Source: Nitrospira tepida
Lineage (GTDB): Bacteria > Nitrospirota > Nitrospiria > Nitrospirales > Nitrospiraceae
Length of the DNA: 64,000 bases
Direction of reading: 5' to 3'
Assembly: GCF_947241125.1 (NCBI RefSeq)
Contig: NZ_OX365700.1
Coordinates: 496,001-560,000, forward strand
Part shown: positions 59,756 to 64,000 of the stretch, in pieces
How positions within the stretch are numbered: the stretch's first letter is position 1
Layout: each line of letters begins with the position of its first letter
Translations under genes and position numbers: made by a program
The notes under the pieces: generated by a model
What the model was told of the DNA's origin: nothing
Databases searched by the model: none
Seen by the model: only the letters and a program-made list of their open reading frames with translations

Positions 59756-60196
59756 ATGTGGACAAAAGGTGAGAAGAAGGTAGGGGCGGCGGTCGCGGAG
59801 GATGAGAACTTTACGTTCCTCGGGAAGGGAGCCCATTTCAAGGGGGTCGTCAATTTTGAAGGGACGGTCCGCATCGACGGCAAGTTGGAAGGGGAGATCC
59901 ATACGACCGGGACCTTGGTCGTCGGGGAGCACGCGGTCATCAAGGGAATCGTTACGGCCGGCGTGCTCATGATGAGCGGGAAGGTCAACGGGACGGTCAC
60001 GGCCACCGATAAGCTCCAACTGCTCAAGCCCGGCATTCTGGTCGGCGACATCCGCACGCCCAATATCTCGATTGAAGAAGGGGCCCGGTTCCAGGGGATG
60101 TGTGACATGGGAGCGGAGCAGAGCGGAGACGACTATTCGGAACTCCCCGCCAATGTCCATGACATCGCCGTCCATCGTGGTAAAGCGCTTGCCTGA
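59756..60196 (+). CDS. Bactofilin, second copy
   Basis: 146 aa. Same beta-helix repeat pattern as the preceding gene (FLGKGAHFKGVVNFEGTVR, IDGKLEGEIHTTGTLVVGE), with different N- and C-termini. The pair is probably a tandem duplication, and the products may co-polymerise. In Myxococcus, bactofilins hold ParA/ParB-parS complexes near the poles; the position next to parAB here suggests a related role, by analogy. Confidence 0.94.
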   Translation: MWTKGEKKVGAAVAEDENFTFLGKGAHFKGVVNFEGTVRIDGKLEGEIHTTGTLVVGEHAVIKGIVTAGVLMMSGKVNGTVTATDKLQLLKPGILVGDIRTPNISIEEGARFQGMCDMGAEQSGDDYSELPANVHDIAVHRGKALA

Positions 60197-60219
60197 CACA
60201 GTATAATCCCGCCGGACAT

Positions 60220-61311
60220 ATGGCTCGTCACACCGTGATTCTCGGCATGAGCGGGGGGGTGGATAGCTCCGTCGCCGCTTCGTTGTTGGTCGCCCAGGGA
60301 TATGATGTCCGGGGCGTCACACTCCAGGTCTGGGAACATGAGGACGAGACTGTGGCAACCTCCAAGCGGTGGCAGGAGCGAGGCTGTTGCAAGGTGGGCC
60401 TCGCGAAGTTTGTCGCCAAGAAGCTTGGGATTCCCCATGAGGTCATCGATACCAGGGAGCGGTTCCGCCGGTCCGTGATCGACGACTTTGTCGGCGGCTA
60501 TGTCAACGGCATCACCCCCAACCCCTGCGTCCGCTGCAATGAACGGGTGAAGCTGAGAACCCTGGTCGAGCTGGCGAGAGAACGGGAAGCGGACTATGTG
60601 GCGACCGGCCACTATGCACGCATCCTCCGCGAGAACGGCCGCTGGACCTTCCATCGGGCTCTGGACGCCAAGAAGGACCAGAGCTATTTCCTCTATCGAA
60701 TCGATCCGGCATGGCTTCCCAGGACCCTATTCCCACTGGGAGAAATGCAGAAAGCAGATGTCTGGCAGGAGGCCGAGACGCTGGGGTTGCCGGTCGATGA
60801 GCTCAAGGAGAGCCAGGAGATCTGTTTTGTCAGTCATGGCGACTATCGGACGTTCCTCGAACAGGAGGCGCCTCAGGCCCATCGACCAGGACCGTTCACG
60901 GACGGCGAGGGCCGGGTGCTCGGCGAACACGAGGGCATTGCCTTCTACACGCCGGGGCAGCGTCGCGGGCTCGGCGTAGCCACGGGGCAGCGGTTGTATG
61001 TGCAGCGGGTCGAACCACAGACCAATGTCGTGGTCCTGGGGCCGGACGAATCGCTCTATTCGGAAGCCTGCGAGGTAAGCAACCTCCATGCCGTTGATCC
61101 TGATCGGTTGAATGGGCGCCGGGAGGTTGAGGTCAAGGTCCGATATGCGACGCCGGCCTCTACTGCTTCGATCGACCCCCTTGGTGAAGGTACCCTCCTC
61201 ATCCGCTTTCACCAACCGCAGCGTGCGCTGACCCCGGGACAGTCCGCCGTCTTCTATGACGGGTCCAGGGTTCTTGGAGGAGGAATTATTAGTCCGGTCC
61301 GGCCGATCTAG
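60220..61311 (+). CDS. mnmA: tRNA-specific 2-thiouridylase MnmA
   Basis: 363 aa. PP-loop GMSGGVDSSVAA, catalytic Cys in TPNPCVRCNERVK and second Cys in ESQEICFV; ATGHYA is also present. It thiolates U34 of Lys, Glu and Gln tRNAs. Together with mnmE and mnmG in the same block it supplies both branches of the wobble-uridine modification. Confidence 0.97.
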   Translation: MARHTVILGMSGGVDSSVAASLLVAQGYDVRGVTLQVWEHEDETVATSKRWQERGCCKVGLAKFVAKKLGIPHEVIDTRERFRRSVIDDFVGGYVNGITPNPCVRCNERVKLRTLVELAREREADYVATGHYARILRENGRWTFHRALDAKKDQSYFLYRIDPAWLPRTLFPLGEMQKADVWQEAETLGLPVDELKESQEICFVSHGDYRTFLEQEAPQAHRPGPFTDGEGRVLGEHEGIAFYTPGQRRGLGVATGQRLYVQRVEPQTNVVVLGPDESLYSEACEVSNLHAVDPDRLNGRREVEVKVRYATPASTASIDPLGEGTLLIRFHQPQRALTPGQSAVFYDGSRVLGGGIISPVRPI

Positions 61312-61358
61312 CGCCTGAGCCGTCCTGCAACCCCCGCCCTCGCTCCCGAGCCTCGTTC

Positions 61359-61388
61359 TTGACAGTCCGCGCGTTTGAATGCTACGCT
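61359..61388 (+). promoter_or_regulatory. Candidate promoter of the atpHAG genes
   Basis: Perfect -35 box TTGACA (61359-61364), 18-bp spacer, weak -10 TACGCT (61383-61388). It starts 48 bp after the mnmA stop and lies 78 bp before the atpH GTG. Confidence 0.5.
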
Positions 61389-61466
61389 ACGCCGCTTTTG
61401 TCGTGCCCACCGCACGCAGAACTCCTGCTGAGACAGGTCTGCCGTTTCAACACAACGGTATAAACG

Positions 61467-62006
61467 GTGAAGAAGACATCGGTAGCCCGCCGCTACGCAA
61501 AAGCTCTGTTTGAACTCCTGGACCAGTCGAGCCTCGCGCAGGCGCGCGCCTCGTTGACGGCGCTCGGAGAGGCTCTCCAGCAGTCCACAGACCTTCAGCA
61601 TGTCATGGCCTCCCCCGCCTTCACCCTTGACGACAAGGTGAGGGTATTGACGGAACTCGGCAGGCGGTCCGGGTGCCCGCCGGTCGGCCAGAATTTCTTG
61701 AGTCAATTGGTCAAGACCAACCGGGTGGTTTTTCTCCCGGATATCGCCGAGGCCTTCGGTGCCATGGTCGATCAGTCGAAAGGGACGCAACCGGTTGAAA
61801 TCGTATCGGCCAGACCGCTGGACCCCGCGGTTCATGAGCAGCTTAAAACACGGCTTCGCACGTCGCTCAAACGCGAGGTCGAACTTGCGGTGCACACGGA
61901 CCCCGCCCTACTGGCCGGGCTGCAAATTAAGATCGGCAGCACCGTGTACGACAGTTCCCTGCGGAACCGGTTGAACAGTATGAAAACATTGCTCATGCGC
62001 GAATAG
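61467..62006 (+). CDS. atpH: F-type ATP synthase delta subunit
   Basis: 179 aa with a GTG start ([17 protein letters not shown] is the typical opening). Conserved OSCP/delta C-terminal region ending in [23 protein letters not shown]. It connects F1 to the peripheral stalk. No F0 genes (atpB, atpE, atpF) precede it, so F0 is encoded elsewhere. Confidence 0.95.
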   Translation: MKKTSVARRYAKALFELLDQSSLAQARASLTALGEALQQSTDLQHVMASPAFTLDDKVRVLTELGRRSGCPPVGQNFLSQLVKTNRVVFLPDIAEAFGAMVDQSKGTQPVEIVSARPLDPAVHEQLKTRLRTSLKREVELAVHTDPALLAGLQIKIGSTVYDSSLRNRLNSMKTLLMRE

Positions 62007-62047
62007 CGCGGCGAGGCTTTCTCGACAAGCGTTGGCAAGGAGAGGCA

Positions 62048-63565
<1,518 letters not shown>

Positions 63566-63588
63566 GAGCTGAAACCGTCCATTGCCCT

Positions 63589-63707
63589 CGGCCGTTCAAA
63601 ACGGTGCTCCAACGCGGCCGCAGGGAGCCTGGCGACTGAGTCGTACTGTTGCAGTACGTCACAAGGACAGGCGACTGAGAACGAAGTTGGGGGCCGTTTT
63701 CAACAAG
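63589..63707. repeat. Structured repeat-like element between atpA and atpG
   Basis: Outer arms TTCAAAACGG (63595-63604) and the complement of TTGAAAACGG (near 63694-63703) differ at one of 10 positions. Inside are a perfect hairpin CGTACTG-TTG-CAGTACG (63642-63658) and a direct repeat GGCGACTGAG (63631-63640 and 63670-63679). It does not encode anything. Confidence 0.6.
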
Positions 63708-63712
63708 CCGAT

Positions 63713-64000
63713 ATGCCCAGTCTACAGTCACTCCGCCGCAAGATCGCGGCGGTCAAGAATACACAGAAGATCACCAAGGCCATGAAGATGGTCGCGGCCG
63801 CCAAGCTCAAGCGGGCCCAGGACCGGATCCTGGCGTTGCGTCCCTACAGCCACAAGTTGCGGGGGGTGATGGCCAATTTGAGCACGCGCGTGAATCGCGC
63901 CGCGCATCCCCTGCTGCAGAAGCGGGGAGAGAAGGTCATCGAGGTCCTGGTGGTCACGAGCGATCGCGGGCTCTGCGGGGCCTTCAACGCCAACATTCTC
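63713..64000 (+). CDS. atpG: F-type ATP synthase gamma subunit (partial, cut by window end)
   Basis: First 96 codons only. The N-terminus PSLQSLRRKIAAVKNTQKI followed by TKAMKMVAAAKLKRAQ and the later VTSDRGLCGAFNANI are unmistakable for the gamma (rotor shaft) subunit. ATG at 63713; no strong ribosome-binding site is seen. It is 147 bp from atpA, much more than in most atp operons. Confidence 0.96.
   Translation, partial: MPSLQSLRRKIAAVKNTQKITKAMKMVAAAKLKRAQDRILALRPYSHKLRGVMANLSTRVNRAAHPLLQKRGEKVIEVLVVTSDRGLCGAFNANIL

Overview
The window comes from a GC-rich Gram-negative bacterium that can be placed in the genus Nitrospira (nitrite-oxidising bacteria). The main evidence is two complete nxrA-nxrB pairs encoding a Tat-exported, periplasmic-type nitrite oxidoreductase (NXR). 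The rest fits: lipoproteins, a long-form YidC, periplasmic L,D-transpeptidases and other outer-membrane lineage genes. Taxonomy is inferred from protein recognition, not from a search.

Layout. 1-7.6 kb: mostly minus-strand small genes (LOG-family phosphoribohydrolase, a lipoprotein with two TonB-C-like modules, two BamE/SmpA-like lipoproteins, GNAT acetyltransferase, DUF502 membrane protein, several small unknowns, a lone receiver protein). 7.7-22 kb: the NXR locus, two nxrAB copies of identical length (4831 bp, offset 9163 bp) in the same orientation. Between them sits a two-component pair: a sensor kinase with a NarX/PilJ-like input domain and a sigma-54-dependent response regulator. The copies are almost identical except for a diverged central block of nxrA (29 amino-acid changes by eye, residues 295 to about 820). 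Their upstream regions are unrelated. 22-24.3 kb: decay zone with a broken IS110-type transposase, a 141-bp MITE-like element and tRNA-Gly(GCC).

24.3-30.2 kb: MoxR ATPase / DUF58 / TgpA-type transglutaminase operon and a large unknown with a methyltransferase-like motif. 30.3-37.7 kb: ChaN-like lipoprotein, SWIM zinc-finger protein, an unlisted 58-aa membrane protein, and a divergent tesA / ybbA-ybbP block as in E. coli, then a zinc-ribbon/PilZ protein. 37.8-50 kb (minus strand): DUF748 AsmA-like protein, a sugar-phosphate operon (pgl-glk-rpiA) ending in an M1 aminopeptidase, and an envelope cluster with two L,D-transpeptidases and a DUF4398 coiled-coil lipoprotein.

50.4-64 kb (plus strand): the chromosome-core block rpmH-rnpA-yidD-yidC-mnmE-mnmG-rsmG-parA-parB, two perfect parS sites flanking rsmG, two bactofilins, mnmA, and the start of an F1-ATPase operon (atpH-atpA-atpG, cut by the window end). 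This order is typical of origin-proximal DNA, so the NXR locus probably lies within tens of kb of the replication origin, although neither dnaA nor a DnaA-box cluster is visible here.
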